Source: Acidimicrobiales bacterium
GTDB lineage: Bacteria; Actinomycetota; Acidimicrobiia; Acidimicrobiales; SZUA-35
Length of the DNA: 64,000 nt
Reading direction: 5' to 3'
Assembly (NCBI GenBank): GCA_024638815.1
Contig: JAHEJM010000002.1
Location: 1 to 64,000, forward strand
Shown here: piece by piece, positions 50,802-60,232 of the stretch
How positions within the stretch are numbered: the stretch's first letter is position 1
Layout of the letters: every line of letters begins with the position of its first letter
The notes under the pieces: generated by a model
The model's database searches: none
Told to the model about the DNA's origin: nothing
The model's input: the letters and a program-made list of their open reading frames with translations, nothing else
Program-made: the position numbers and the translations under genes

Positions 50802-51962
50802 GTGATGAAGCTCTACGACACCGCCCGCAAGAAGATCGTCCCGTTCCAGCCGGGCCCCATCGTCAGCATCTACACCTGTGGCATCACTCCCTACGATGCA
50901 ACCCATCTTGGTCACGCCACCGTCTACGTGACCTACGACGTCCTGCAGCGCCGGCTTCGTGATCTCGGCCACCAGACCCGTTGTGTTCGCAACATCACCG
51001 ACGTGGACGACGACATCCTGCGGAAGGCCCGTGAACTCGACGTTCATTACCTGGATCTGGCGGCGGCCGAGACGGCGCGATTCGACGACGACATGAGGAC
51101 GTTGGGCATGCTGCCGTCGTGGAGTGAACCGCGGGCGACGTCAGCCATCGCCGACATTCGTGGCTTCATCGGCATGGTCCTCGACAATGATCACGCCTAT
51201 CAGTCTGGAGGCGCCGTCTACTTCGACGTGAACTCCTGGGCGCGGTTCGGATCGATCTCGGGTTTTGACCGGGAGACCATGCTGGCTCTGGCCGCCGAAC
51301 GGGGCGGCAATCCCGACGATCCCAACAAGAGGGATCCGCTCGATTTCGTGTTGTGGCAACCGTCGGCCCCCGGAGAGCCGTCATGGGACTCGTTGTGGGG
51401 TCCGGGGCGGCCGGGCTGGCACATCGAGTGCTCGGCCCTTGCCCTGCGGGAGCTGGGAACCACCATCGACCTTCATGGAGGGGGCAGCGATCTCATCTTT
51501 CCCCACCACGAGTGTGAGGCGGCCCAATCGTCGGCCGCCACCGGCGAGCCGTTCGTCCGACACTGGATGCATCAGGCCATGGTCCGCATGGATGGCGAGA
51601 AGATGTCGAAGTCGTTGGGCAACCTGGTCTTCGTCAGCGAACTTCGCAAACACTACGACCCCCGGGCCATCCGTCTCGGCATCGTGGCCAACCACTACCG
51701 CACCGAGTGGGAATGGAACGACAAGATCATGCCGACGGCGGCCGAACGGCTCGACGCCTGGCTCGCCTCGGGATCGGGGGAGGGGGCGCTGTCGGAGGTC
51801 CGAAATGCCCTGGACGACGATCTCGACACCCCGGAGGCGGTGGCCGCCATCGACGCCGCCGTGGGCCGAGGTGAGGGTGTGAGCGAGGCTGCACTTCTGC
51901 TCGGAGTCAACACCCTGTCCGGCCCGGCCCGGCTGGAACCGTCCGACTACGATGGCGGCTAG
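50802..51962 (+). CDS. mshC: MshC-like cysteine:GlcN-Ins ligase (mycothiol synthesis)
   Basis: 386 residues, class I aminoacyl-tRNA synthetase fold. YTCGITPYDATHLGHA is the MshC form of the HIGH region (CysRS usually has CGPTVYDxxHIGN). GWHIECSALA and HHECEAAQS complete the zinc site, EKMSKSLGNLV is the KMSKS loop, and NHYRTEWEWNDKIM fits MshC better than CysRS. It joins cysteine to GlcN-inositol. Slightly shorter than typical, with a trimmed C-terminus, so a CysRS-like role is a remote alternative. GTG 50802 follows TAGCCT at 8 nt; ATG 50805 is the next codon. Confidence 0.85.
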   Translation: MMKLYDTARKKIVPFQPGPIVSIYTCGITPYDATHLGHATVYVTYDVLQRRLRDLGHQTRCVRNITDVDDDILRKARELDVHYLDLAAAETARFDDDMRTLGMLPSWSEPRATSAIADIRGFIGMVLDNDHAYQSGGAVYFDVNSWARFGSISGFDRETMLALAAERGGNPDDPNKRDPLDFVLWQPSAPGEPSWDSLWGPGRPGWHIECSALALRELGTTIDLHGGGSDLIFPHHECEAAQSSAATGEPFVRHWMHQAMVRMDGEKMSKSLGNLVFVSELRKHYDPRAIRLGIVANHYRTEWEWNDKIMPTAAERLDAWLASGSGEGALSEVRNALDDDLDTPEAVAAIDAAVGRGEGVSEAALLLGVNTLSGPARLEPSDYDGG

Positions 51963-52037
51963 GCGCCGACCCGTCGACGATGCGTGTCGTCGATTCAACA
52001 GGTGAATGGAATCGTCGAAGTGGGCTACAGTTGGAGC

Positions 52038-52907
52038 ATGGTCCCCGAGGGCATAGGCCGATACCAGAGTCCGGTCCGTCGAGTGTTGAAGCCGATCGTC
52101 CAGCGGCTTTGGAAGTTCGACGTGCAGGGTCTCGAGAACATCCCTCCGCACGGTCCGGCCGTGTTGTGCCCCAATCATGCCGCCTTCATCGACTCGCTGT
52201 TCATTCCCACGGTGCTGGGCCGCGACCTCATCTATGTCGGCAAAGCCGAGTACCTGGACGACTGGAAGACCAAGTACCTGTTCCCCGCTCTGGGCATGAT
52301 TCCCATCGACCGCCGGGGTGGCGACCACGCAGAGGCGGCTCTCGATGCCGCCCGGCAGGTGCTGGAGCGGGGCGGCCTGTTCGGGATCTACCCGGAGGGA
52401 ACCCGTAGCCGCTCGGGCAGACTCCATAAGGGCCACACCGGGGCGGCCCGCCTGGCGGTTGAGACCGGGGCGCCGTTGATCCCGGTCGGCCTCATCGGCA
52501 CCGGCGAGATCCAGCCTCCGGACAAGGTCCTTCCTGTCTTCGGTGGAGGTGTCGTCATCAAGTTCGGCACACCCATCTCCGTCGACCGGTACCGGAACCG
52601 TGTCGGGGATCGAAACATCTACCGGTCGCTCACCGACGAGGTCATGTACGAGATCCAGCATCTGACCGGGCTGGAGTACGTCCACGAGTACGCGGGCAAA
52701 CCCACCACGGCGCCGGCGGTACCGGCCGAACCGGCGACGATTCCGACCCAGCCTGTTCCCGCCCCGATTCCTCTGCCCATCCGGGACGAGGTGGACGAGG
52801 AACACGCAGCGGCCATGGTGGATCGCCGTCTCGCCGCCGAGGCCCTGGGCCACCGTCCGCTGCGCTCTCTCGACGACGTACTGGTGGGCTCCGGCGCCGG
52901 AGCCTGA
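52038..52907 (+). CDS. 1-acyl-glycerol-3-phosphate acyltransferase family protein (PlsC-like)
   Basis: 289 residues. The catalytic NHAAFID (His47 to Asp52) and YPEGTRSRSG (118-127) are present, with PLIPVGLIGT further on. It likely acylates lysophosphatidic acid at the inner membrane face. After about residue 220 comes a Pro/Ala-rich extension ending in a short helix (VDEEHAAAMVDRRLAAEALG), not part of the enzyme. ATG 52038 is preferred because TACAGT ends 6 nt before it; the open frame begins at 51984. Confidence 0.9.
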   Translation: MVPEGIGRYQSPVRRVLKPIVQRLWKFDVQGLENIPPHGPAVLCPNHAAFIDSLFIPTVLGRDLIYVGKAEYLDDWKTKYLFPALGMIPIDRRGGDHAEAALDAARQVLERGGLFGIYPEGTRSRSGRLHKGHTGAARLAVETGAPLIPVGLIGTGEIQPPDKVLPVFGGGVVIKFGTPISVDRYRNRVGDRNIYRSLTDEVMYEIQHLTGLEYVHEYAGKPTTAPAVPAEPATIPTQPVPAPIPLPIRDEVDEEHAAAMVDRRLAAEALGHRPLRSLDDVLVGSGAGA

Positions 52908-52970
52908 GCCTGGGTTCGACCCGGCCGATATTGGCTGCAATCGGGGCCTTGCCGACCCTACACTCGGACC

Positions 52971-54956
52971 ATGAGTGACATGACCGTAGTGCTGCCCGAC
53001 GGATCCCAACGTTCGTTGTCCGCCGGCGCCACTATCGGCGATCTGGCCGCCGACATCGGCTCCCGATTGGCCAAGGATGCGGTGATCGGCGTCGTCAACG
53101 GCGACGAGCGCGATCTCGACCACGCCCTGTCCGACGGGGATCGGGTGGAGATCGTGACGGCCGACTCCGAGGCCGGACTCCATGTCCTTCGCCACTCCAC
53201 GGCCCATGTCCTGGCCCAAGCCGTGCTCGAGCTGTGGCCGGGATCCACCTTTGCCATCGGTCCCCCGATCGAGAACGGGTTCTACTACGACTTCGAGCTG
53301 CCGCCGGGCCCCGACGGCTCTCCTCAAACGTTCCACGACGACGACCTGGAACGGATCGAGGCCAAGATGCGGGAGATCACGGCCGCCGATCAGCCGTTCA
53401 TCCGGTCGGAGGTCTCGCCCGACAAGGCGCTGGAGTTGATGGCCGACCATCACTACAAGCGGGACATCATCGAGCGGGTCACGGCCGGCGCCGGGGACGA
53501 TGAGCTGGTCACCGAGGCGAGCGGCGACGTGATCAGCTTCTACCGCAACAGTGACGACTTCATCGACATGTGTGTCGGGCCCCACGTGCCCTCCACCGGT
53601 CGCCTCGGACACTTCAAGTTGATGAAGGTGGCCGGCGCCTACTGGCGAGGTGATGAGCACCAGCCGATGCTCCAGCGCATCTACGGCACGGCGTGGGCGT
53701 CCAAGAAGCAGCTCAAGGAGCACCTGCACCAACTCGAGGAGGCGGCCAAGCGGGATCACCGCCGCCTGGCCAACGAGCTCGACCTGTTGTCCTTCCCGTC
53801 CGAGCTCGGTGCCGGACTGGCCGTCTGGCACCCCAAGGGGTCGACGGTTCGGCGCATCATGGAGGACTATGCCCGAGCCCGCCATGTGGATGGTGGTTAC
53901 GAGTTCGCCTACACCCCTCATCTGGCCAGTGCCCGGCTGTTCGAGACCTCCGGCCACCTCGACTTCTACGCCGACGGCATGTACCCGCCGATGGAGATGG
54001 ACAACGGCACGTACTACCCGAAGCCCATGAACTGTCCGATGCACGTGCTCATCTACCGGTCGAGCCAGCGTTCGTATCGGGATCTGCCCATGCGGCTGTT
54101 CGAACTCGGCACGGTGTACCGCCACGAGCGGGCCGGAGTCCTGCACGGTCTCATGCGGATACGTGGCTTCACCCAGGACGACGCCCACCTTTTCGTGACC
54201 CGGGAGGGCCTGGCCGACGAACTGGCCGAAACCCTGCAGTTCATCCTCAGCGTGCTCCGGGACTTCGGCTTCGACAATTTCTCAGCCCGGCTGTCGACCC
54301 GACCCGAGGGAAAGTCGGTGGGGTCGGACGAGCTGTGGGAACTGGCCACCGAAGCGCTGCGAGCCACCCTGGACGAATCCGGTTTGGCCTATGAGGTCGA
54401 CGAGGGTGACGGCGCGTTCTACGGTCCCAAGATCGACATCGACGTCAGGGACGCCATCGGTCGATCCTGGCAGCTGTCGACGCTGCAGGCCGACTTCCAG
54501 CTGCCGGAACGATTTGGCCTGGAGTATGTGGCCCCGGATGGTTCCCGCCGGCAGCCGGTCATGCTCCACCGGGCGCTCCTGGGATCGATCGAGCGGTTTT
54601 TCGGTGTGCTCCTGGAGCACTACGCCGGGAACCTGCCGCTGTGGCTTGCCCCGATCCAGGTCGAGGTTCTGCCGGTGGCCGAGGAACACCACGACTACGC
54701 CCAGGGTGTGTCCCGACGTCTGACCGATGCAGGCCTCCGGGTGGAGTTGTTGGAGGCCACCGACCCTCTGGGCAAACGCATTCGCCGGGCCAAGACCCAG
54801 AAGATTCCATATGTTCTGGTCGTCGGCGGCGACGATGTGGCGGCAGGAACGGTGGGGGTCAACCCTCGGGGCGGTGACGTCGAACGGGATGTGCCGGTCG
54901 AGGACTTCCTGGCCCGGGTCATGGCCGAGGCCGCTCATCGGTCGAACGAAGGCTGA
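52971..54956 (+). CDS. thrS: Threonyl-tRNA synthetase
   Basis: 661 residues, full length. Order: TGS domain (1-65), editing/SAD domain with HSTAHVLAQAV (about 69-79) and FCVGPH-type MCVGPHVP, then the class II core with PMNCPMHVLIYRSS (zinc Cys), VYRHERAGVLHGLMRIRGFT (motif 2) and HRALLGSIERFFGVL (motif 3), and the anticodon-binding domain. Leaderless-type start: TACACT ends 6 nt before the ATG. No T-box leader is visible. Heads the PI-mannoside/PLP gene block. Confidence 0.97.
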   Translation: MSDMTVVLPDGSQRSLSAGATIGDLAADIGSRLAKDAVIGVVNGDERDLDHALSDGDRVEIVTADSEAGLHVLRHSTAHVLAQAVLELWPGSTFAIGPPIENGFYYDFELPPGPDGSPQTFHDDDLERIEAKMREITAADQPFIRSEVSPDKALELMADHHYKRDIIERVTAGAGDDELVTEASGDVISFYRNSDDFIDMCVGPHVPSTGRLGHFKLMKVAGAYWRGDEHQPMLQRIYGTAWASKKQLKEHLHQLEEAAKRDHRRLANELDLLSFPSELGAGLAVWHPKGSTVRRIMEDYARARHVDGGYEFAYTPHLASARLFETSGHLDFYADGMYPPMEMDNGTYYPKPMNCPMHVLIYRSSQRSYRDLPMRLFELGTVYRHERAGVLHGLMRIRGFTQDDAHLFVTREGLADELAETLQFILSVLRDFGFDNFSARLSTRPEGKSVGSDELWELATEALRATLDESGLAYEVDEGDGAFYGPKIDIDVRDAIGRSWQLSTLQADFQLPERFGLEYVAPDGSRRQPVMLHRALLGSIERFFGVLLEHYAGNLPLWLAPIQVEVLPVAEEHHDYAQGVSRRLTDAGLRVELLEATDPLGKRIRRAKTQKIPYVLVVGGDDVAAGTVGVNPRGGDVERDVPVEDFLARVMAEAAHRSNEG

Positions 54957-54965
54957 CCGGTCGGC

Positions 54966-55517
54966 GTGGAGTATGTGTTTTCGGGCTGGCGCCTGAATCA
55001 GCCCAAGGGGTTCGGGGCCGATGGTCTGCCTCACGCCGCCCTGGCCCCTGAGCCGGGAAAGACGCTGTTCGAAACCATCGAGCAATCGGATCTGGACGAT
55101 GCCGCCACCTATGTGTTGGCCCGCACCGAGTTGAGTTTCGCCCTGCTGAACGTCTACCCCTACACCACCGGACACGTGATGGTGCTGCCTCGCCTGGCCC
55201 AACCCAGCCTGCTCGACCTGTCCGAGGAGGTTTACCACGACCTGTGGCGTCTGGTCCGCATCGCCGCCATTGCCGTCAGCGAGGCGTTCAAACCCGATGG
55301 TCTGAACATCGGCGTCAATGAGGGGGTGGCCGGAGGTGGCTCGCAACCCGATCATCTCCACGTCCATGTGGTGCCCCGCTGGAGTGCCGACACCAACTTC
55401 ATGACGACGGTGGCCAATGCCCGGATCCTGCCCATCACCTTGGCCGAGAGCTGGGAGCGACTCCGCGCCTTCTGGCCCGAACCGATCGACGGAGCGACCC
55501 CGGTCCCAGGCCGGTAG
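54966..55517 (+). CDS. HIT-family nucleotide phosphorylase/hydrolase
   Basis: 183 residues. The histidine triad HLHVHVV (His130, His132, His134) sits in DHLHVHVVPRW. TTGHVMVLPRL is the family helix-strand. It is close in context to mycobacterial Rv2613c, an AP4A phosphorylase next to thrS; the same activity is a reasonable inference. GTG start 9 nt after the thrS stop. Confidence 0.9.
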   Translation: MEYVFSGWRLNQPKGFGADGLPHAALAPEPGKTLFETIEQSDLDDAATYVLARTELSFALLNVYPYTTGHVMVLPRLAQPSLLDLSEEVYHDLWRLVRIAAIAVSEAFKPDGLNIGVNEGVAGGGSQPDHLHVHVVPRWSADTNFMTTVANARILPITLAESWERLRAFWPEPIDGATPVPGR

Positions 55518-55551
55518 TCGGGCCGCTCCGGGGCCAGTAGTGTGAGGATTC

Positions 55552-56136
55552 GTGGCTGAACCAACTGCGGGATCGGATCCCGACGAGCGTCCACCGGCGA
55601 CAACCGAGGGCGGCGACGAGGACCGGGGGGCCCATGATCAACCTGACCCGGAGCCGGTCGGCGACCGGCTGCCGGAGGACCTCCGTCCCGATCTGGCCGA
55701 CCACGACGACTACGTCTTCCCCAACAACAATCGGCGCCGGATCCCCGGCTACCTGTATCTGGCCATGGCCGCCGTCCTGATCATGGCGGCGCTGTGGCGG
55801 GGAGACGGCGTGTTCGTCAACCGGGGGTTTCTGTTCGCCGGTCTACTCCTGGCTGTATTCGGTCTCTACAGCATCGTCTCGGGATGGGACCTGAACGTCG
55901 ACGAACGTGATGCCCTGGTGGCGGCAACCGGCGATGTCGGCTTCCCCGTCGGTCACGCCTCGGCCCAAATGGGATGGCGGGGCCTGCTCAGCCGCCCGAC
56001 CTGGCGAATCCTGCTGTACTCGGCCGATGAGCCCCCGAGCAAGCGGGGGTTCGTCCTGGTCGACGGGGTCGATGGCGAGGTCGTCGAGTCGTTTGTGGAG
56101 GACAACCCGGAGGACTGGTCGGATCTCGAGGGCTGA
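55552..56136 (+). CDS. Membrane protein of unknown function
   Basis: 194 residues. An acidic, disordered N-terminus (about 1-60) precedes two transmembrane helices (YLYLAMAAVLIMAALW; FLFAGLLLAVFGLYSIV) and a soluble C-terminal domain (ALVAATGDVGFPVGHASAQM) ending in an acidic tail. I do not recognise the family. Its position, between HIT and pgsA, is an insertion relative to the mycobacterial order. GTG start with TAGTGT 8 nt upstream. Confidence 0.75.
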   Translation: MAEPTAGSDPDERPPATTEGGDEDRGAHDQPDPEPVGDRLPEDLRPDLADHDDYVFPNNNRRRIPGYLYLAMAAVLIMAALWRGDGVFVNRGFLFAGLLLAVFGLYSIVSGWDLNVDERDALVAATGDVGFPVGHASAQMGWRGLLSRPTWRILLYSADEPPSKRGFVLVDGVDGEVVESFVEDNPEDWSDLEG

Positions 56137-56247
56137 ACCGGGCACGGCGGGAGATCTCCCTTTCCCGGTCCGGGACCTGGCTCGAACTGAAATCGCGACC
56201 ACACCATCGGCTAGGATGGGGGGCGGCGGTCCCAGGAAAGGAACCAC

Positions 56248-56997
56248 ATGTTCGACGGTAGTTTTCGCACCGGGTTCGAGCGGGCGGTGGAACCCGTGGG
56301 CCACGTGTTGCAGAAGGCAGGCGTCTCTCCCGACGCCGTGACCGCCGTGGGTGTCTTGATGGCCGCCGGCTGCGGTGTCGCCATCGGGACCGGTCGGTTC
56401 TTCCTGGCCGCAGCCCTGGTCTTGTTGACCGGTGTGCCCGATGCCCTGGACGGAGCCGTGGCCAAGGCCGCCGATGCCGCCGGACCACGGGGGGCCTACC
56501 TCGATTCGGTGTTCGATCGACTGAGCGACGGTCTGCTGTTCGCCGGTGCCGGCTGGTACCTGGCTGGCACCGACACCCCCCGCATGGCCATGCTGCCGTT
56601 CGGGCTGTTCATCGCCGCCTCGCTGGTGTCATATCAGCGGGCCAAGGCCGAGTCCCTGGGGTTCCAGGCCAAGGGCGGTCTGATGGAGCGGGCCGAGCGT
56701 TTCATCGCTCTCGGAATAGGTCTCCTGCTGGCCTCCGTGCTCGGCTCGCAGCTGCTCGTCTGGACGTTGTGGCTCATGTTCGCTCTCACCGTGGTCACCG
56801 CCGTGTTCCGATTTCGCAAGGTGTGGGTTCAGGCCAGCGCAGTGCAGGCCGGGTCGAGCGCCGTCGGCGAAACCGGCGGCGACGGGCTCGACAACAGGTC
56901 CCGGCGCAAACGTCGACGCAACGCCCGGCCGGTGGCCGACCTTCGGCAACGGGCTCGGGCCCGAGCCGAGGCCCGTCGTCGCCGAAATGCCCGTTGA
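56248..56997 (+). CDS. CDP-alcohol phosphatidyltransferase (phosphatidylinositol phosphate synthase-like)
   Basis: 249 residues. The CDP-OH-P motif reads D65ALD68G69 x2 A72K73 x8 G82 x3 D86 x3 D90; the usual Arg after Ala is Lys here, the rest is intact. Six hydrophobic helices follow the standard fold. By context (thrS/HIT/PimA) it should condense CDP-diacylglycerol with inositol phosphate, as PgsA1 does in mycobacteria. The last about 60 residues are an Arg-rich cytoplasmic tail (RRKRRRNARPVADLRQRARA), unusual in length. AGGAAAGGAA precedes the ATG. Confidence 0.88.
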   Translation: MFDGSFRTGFERAVEPVGHVLQKAGVSPDAVTAVGVLMAAGCGVAIGTGRFFLAAALVLLTGVPDALDGAVAKAADAAGPRGAYLDSVFDRLSDGLLFAGAGWYLAGTDTPRMAMLPFGLFIAASLVSYQRAKAESLGFQAKGGLMERAERFIALGIGLLLASVLGSQLLVWTLWLMFALTVVTAVFRFRKVWVQASAVQAGSSAVGETGGDGLDNRSRRKRRRNARPVADLRQRARARAEARRRRNAR

Positions 56998-57099
56998 TGC
57001 CGCCGGTCTCCTCCAGGTTCGATTGCTGATCGACTCTCGACGAGGTGGTCGTTGCGGTTGCCGTCACGACTTGTCCGGTGCCGACACCGGTGCGTGGTG

Positions 57100-58080
57100 G
57101 TGACGGCCAGCCGGGCACTTCGCCTGTTTCGCGCCGCTGACGGGGCGGCCCGGGCCACGCCCCTGCCGGTTTCCAGCGCCGTGTCTCGCCGGCTGGGCGC
57201 CCGCCTCGGTCCCCGGCTGATGCCGACCAAGGCCCGGGTGCTCGGTCGCCATCTCGACCGGGTGGCCGCTCACGGACCGAACATCACACCGGCCGATGGG
57301 AGGGCAACGGTCCGTCGCGGCTTCGACAGCTACGCCCGGTACTGGGCCGAGTCGATCGCCCTGCCCCATCTCTCGACCACCGAGATCGATCGAGGCTTCT
57401 CCTTCGTCGATTACGACCGGATCGAGGATGTCAGAGCCACCGGGAAGGGACCGATTCTGGTCGTGCCTCACCTCGGGGGCTGGGAATGGGCCGCCGCCTG
57501 GTTGGGGCGGGTCTCCCGAGTGCCGGTCACGGCCGTGGTCGAGGCCCTGGAGCCTCCCGACCTGTTCGAGTGGTTTCGTAGTCTCCGCACCTCCTACGGG
57601 GTCAACGTGATACCGCTGGGACCCGAGGCCTTCAGCCAGGTCACCACGGCGATACGGGACGGTCATGTGGTGTGTCTACTGGCTGATCGCGACATCGGCG
57701 GGACCGGTGTCGAGGTGGAGTTCTTCGGCGAAACCACGACCATGCCGGTCGGTCCCGCCGTGTTGTCCAGTCGAACCCGGTCGCCGGTCCTGCCCACCGC
57801 CGTCTATTTCAACCGAGATCAACGAATCACCATGGTGGGTCGGCCCATACCGCCCGACGCCGTAGGGTCGTCAACCATGACCGACGGGCCGCCGGTTTCG
57901 GTCGGCGAGGCCGAGCAGGACCGGGTCCAGGTGGGGGAGAGGCTGACGGGGCGCCGTCGCTACCGCCACCTGACCCAACTCTACGCCCGTGAGTTGGAGC
58001 GCTTGATCGCCGCCGCTCCGTCCCAGTGGCATCTTCTCGAGCCGAACTGGCCCTCGGACCGCCGTCTCGAGCAGCGCTGA
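57100..58080 (+). CDS. Lysophospholipid/PI-mannoside acyltransferase (PatA/HtrB-like)
   Basis: 326 residues from GTG 57100; GTGs at 57094 and 57097 and a TTG at 57052 are alternatives. The HtrB/LpxL-family catalytic motif is HLGGWE (His124 to Glu129), followed by LLADRDIGGTGVEVEFFG and the PVGPAVLSSRT acyl-pocket region. In mycobacteria the gene at this place (Rv2611c) acylates phosphatidylinositol mannosides; that role is inferred from synteny. A basic N-terminus may lie on the membrane. Confidence 0.85.
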   Translation: MTASRALRLFRAADGAARATPLPVSSAVSRRLGARLGPRLMPTKARVLGRHLDRVAAHGPNITPADGRATVRRGFDSYARYWAESIALPHLSTTEIDRGFSFVDYDRIEDVRATGKGPILVVPHLGGWEWAAAWLGRVSRVPVTAVVEALEPPDLFEWFRSLRTSYGVNVIPLGPEAFSQVTTAIRDGHVVCLLADRDIGGTGVEVEFFGETTTMPVGPAVLSSRTRSPVLPTAVYFNRDQRITMVGRPIPPDAVGSSTMTDGPPVSVGEAEQDRVQVGERLTGRRRYRHLTQLYARELERLIAAAPSQWHLLEPNWPSDRRLEQR

Positions 58081-58171
58081 GCGGGTGTCGGACCAGCGCT
58101 GACAACCGGCGACTCCGGGACGATGGGCGTGCGAATCCCGGCTTTGCGTCCGGTCCGCTACGGTGAGGTCG

Positions 58172-59275
58172 GTGCGCGTAGGAATGATCTGTCCCTACAG
58201 CCTGGCCGTGTGGGGTGGGGTTCAGACCCAGGTTCTGGGTCTGGCTCGGACGTTGCGAGCCAAAGGTGTTGCCACCCAGGTGCTGGCTCCCTGTGACGGG
58301 CCGCCACCGGAACCGTGGGTCACGCCGCTGGGCAACTCCATTCCCTACGCCCAAAACGGGTCGTTCGCCCCCTTGGCCCCGGACCTGGCGGCTCAGCTTC
58401 GAGTTCTGGCCGCCGTCTGGGACGAGCGGTTCGACGTGCTCCATCTCCACGAGCCGCTGGCCCCTGGTCCGACCCTGACATCGGTTCTGGTCAAACCGGT
58501 ACCCCTGCTCGGCACCTTCCACGCCAGTGGCCGCATCGCCGTCTACCGCTGGGCCCGGCCCGGCGTGCGCCGTCTGGCTGCTCGGCTCGATGCAAGGGTT
58601 GCGGTTTCGGCCGAGGCGGCAGGCATGGCTCAGCGCTACCTCGGCGGTACCTACGAGGTGCTGTTCAACGGGATCGAGGTCGACCGTTATCGACGGCCGG
58701 TCACGGATTGTGTGGGGACGCTTGTCGGAGCGGGAGTGGAACGGACCGGGCCGACCGTGTTCTTCGTCGGTCGTCACGAACCTCGCAAGGGACTCTCGGT
58801 CCTGCTGGACGCGATGCGCAACATGCCACCGGAAACCACACTCTGGGTGGGCGGACAGGGTCCGGAGACGGCCGACTTGAAGCAACGTTTTGGTGCCGAC
58901 GACCGCATTCAATGGCTCGGGCCACTGACGGAGGACGAGAAGCTGGCGCGACTCCATGCCGCCGACGTGTTCTGTGTACCGTCGCTCGGGGGCGAGAGCT
59001 TCGGTGTCGTGCTGCTCGAGGCCATGGCGGCCGGCACGCCGGTGGTGGCCAGCAATCTGCCGGCGTACCGGCTGGTGACCTGTGATGGTCACTACGGGAC
59101 CTTGTTCGCCATCGGAGACGCCGATGCGCTGGCCAAGGCGTTGGTCGAGAGCCTGAACCGAGGACCCGCCATCGACCATCAGGTGATCCGAGCCCAGAAT
59201 CGGACCGAGGACTATTCGATGGATCGTCTGGCCGACGCCTATGTCGAGCGCTATCGGCGACTGGTCGAGCCCTGA
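58172..59275 (+). CDS. PimA-like phosphatidylinositol mannosyltransferase (GT4)
   Basis: 367 residues. The start MICPYSLAVWGGVQTQVLGL closely resembles the PimA N-terminus. C-terminal domain: VFFVGRHEPRKGLSVLLDAM, WLGPLTEDEKLARLHAADVF, and ESFGVVLLEAMAAGTPVVAS with the E-x7-E donor motif. PimA adds the first mannose from GDP-mannose to phosphatidylinositol on the inner leaflet. GTG 58172 is chosen over 58163 because TACGGT ends 7 nt before it and the protein then begins as PimA does. Confidence 0.9.
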   Translation: MRVGMICPYSLAVWGGVQTQVLGLARTLRAKGVATQVLAPCDGPPPEPWVTPLGNSIPYAQNGSFAPLAPDLAAQLRVLAAVWDERFDVLHLHEPLAPGPTLTSVLVKPVPLLGTFHASGRIAVYRWARPGVRRLAARLDARVAVSAEAAGMAQRYLGGTYEVLFNGIEVDRYRRPVTDCVGTLVGAGVERTGPTVFFVGRHEPRKGLSVLLDAMRNMPPETTLWVGGQGPETADLKQRFGADDRIQWLGPLTEDEKLARLHAADVFCVPSLGGESFGVVLLEAMAAGTPVVASNLPAYRLVTCDGHYGTLFAIGDADALAKALVESLNRGPAIDHQVIRAQNRTEDYSMDRLADAYVERYRRLVEP

Positions 59276-59362
59276 GTCGGTGCTTTCGGTCGGCCTGGGC
59301 CGTCGTGGGCGGGTGAACCGAGACGCGCCCCATTCCCTCGGAAGTCCACTACATTGGTCGCC

Positions 59363-60232
59363 GTGACACACGACAGTCAAGCCGCCCCGCCGGCCGTTGG
59401 CCGGGACGCCACGCCGATTGCCGTGTCCATCCGACCCGCGGCCCTGGCGCTGTATGTGGCCGTGTTGTCCTTGCCGCCGGTCACTGTCGCCATCGCCGTC
59501 TGTGTCGTGGTGCCGGCCCTTCCCTGGTGGCTCGGATTGCCGGTCGGTGTGGCCGTCGCCGCCTTCCTCACCGTGCGTCGGGTGCAGTCGGCCCATGATC
59601 TGCTGGTCGATCACATCGTCGATGATCGTCCCGTGGTCGACTCCGATCGTTTCGACAACATGGTCGATGCCCTGACTCTGACCGCCGGAATCCGCCGTCC
59701 GGAGATCTACGTCCTCGACGACCCGGGATTGAACGCCCTGGCCGTCTCCCGCAGCTTCCGCCACACCATTCTCGTCACCCGGGGCCTCATCGAGGCGCTG
59801 AGCGTGGTCGAGCTGGAGGGCGTGGTCGCCGCACTCATGGTCCGCCTTCGCAACGGCGACGCCGAGTCGGCCACGCTGGCGACGGTTCTGTTCGGTCTTC
59901 CCGCCATCGGTGGTTGGTACCAGCCGCTGCTGCAGACGGTGGCGGCACCCGTGATCGGTCCATTGATGCCCGAGGCCCGGGACCTGATGGCCGACCGTCA
60001 GGCGGTATCGCTGACCCGGTACCCGCCGGGACTGCTCGGAGCGTTGGGGACGGTTCGCCGACTCGGCCGACCGGTGACCGATCCGCCTCGGGGATTCGAC
60101 GCGCTCTGGCTGATTCCCGACCACCTCGACGAAGGTGATGACATCGTCGTGTCTGGCGGCCGCTCCAAGTCCCCGGCGATGGTTTCACGATCGCCGCTCG
60201 ACCTCAGAATTGCGATGCTGTCCGAGTTGTGA
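59363..60232 (+). CDS. Membrane protein related to M48 peptidases but without the catalytic motif
   Basis: 289 residues. Two N-terminal transmembrane helices (about 25-52, 55-70), then an M48/HtpX-like domain: IYVLDDPGLNALAVSR, HTILVTRGLIEALSVVELEG, ADRQAVSLTRYPPGLLGAL. Where active members have HExxH the sequence is A157-L-M-V-R161, and the third ligand Glu is Asp207-like. It cannot bind zinc in the usual way, so it is a pseudo-protease, perhaps scaffolding. TACATT ends 7 nt before GTG 59363. Coupled to the next gene by GTGA overlap. Confidence 0.75.
   Translation: MTHDSQAAPPAVGRDATPIAVSIRPAALALYVAVLSLPPVTVAIAVCVVVPALPWWLGLPVGVAVAAFLTVRRVQSAHDLLVDHIVDDRPVVDSDRFDNMVDALTLTAGIRRPEIYVLDDPGLNALAVSRSFRHTILVTRGLIEALSVVELEGVVAALMVRLRNGDAESATLATVLFGLPAIGGWYQPLLQTVAAPVIGPLMPEARDLMADRQAVSLTRYPPGLLGALGTVRRLGRPVTDPPRGFDALWLIPDHLDEGDDIVVSGGRSKSPAMVSRSPLDLRIAMLSEL

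Noticed and set aside
51381-54188. 935-codon open frame on the minus strand over mshC, plsC and thrS
   Set aside because: It is antisense to three clearly recognised genes; long antisense frames are expected at this GC content, and its translation shows no domain.
57827-60124. 765-codon minus-strand open frame over the PimA-like and pseudo-M48 genes
   Set aside because: Antisense shadow; composition is Gly/Arg/His-rich without any recognisable fold.
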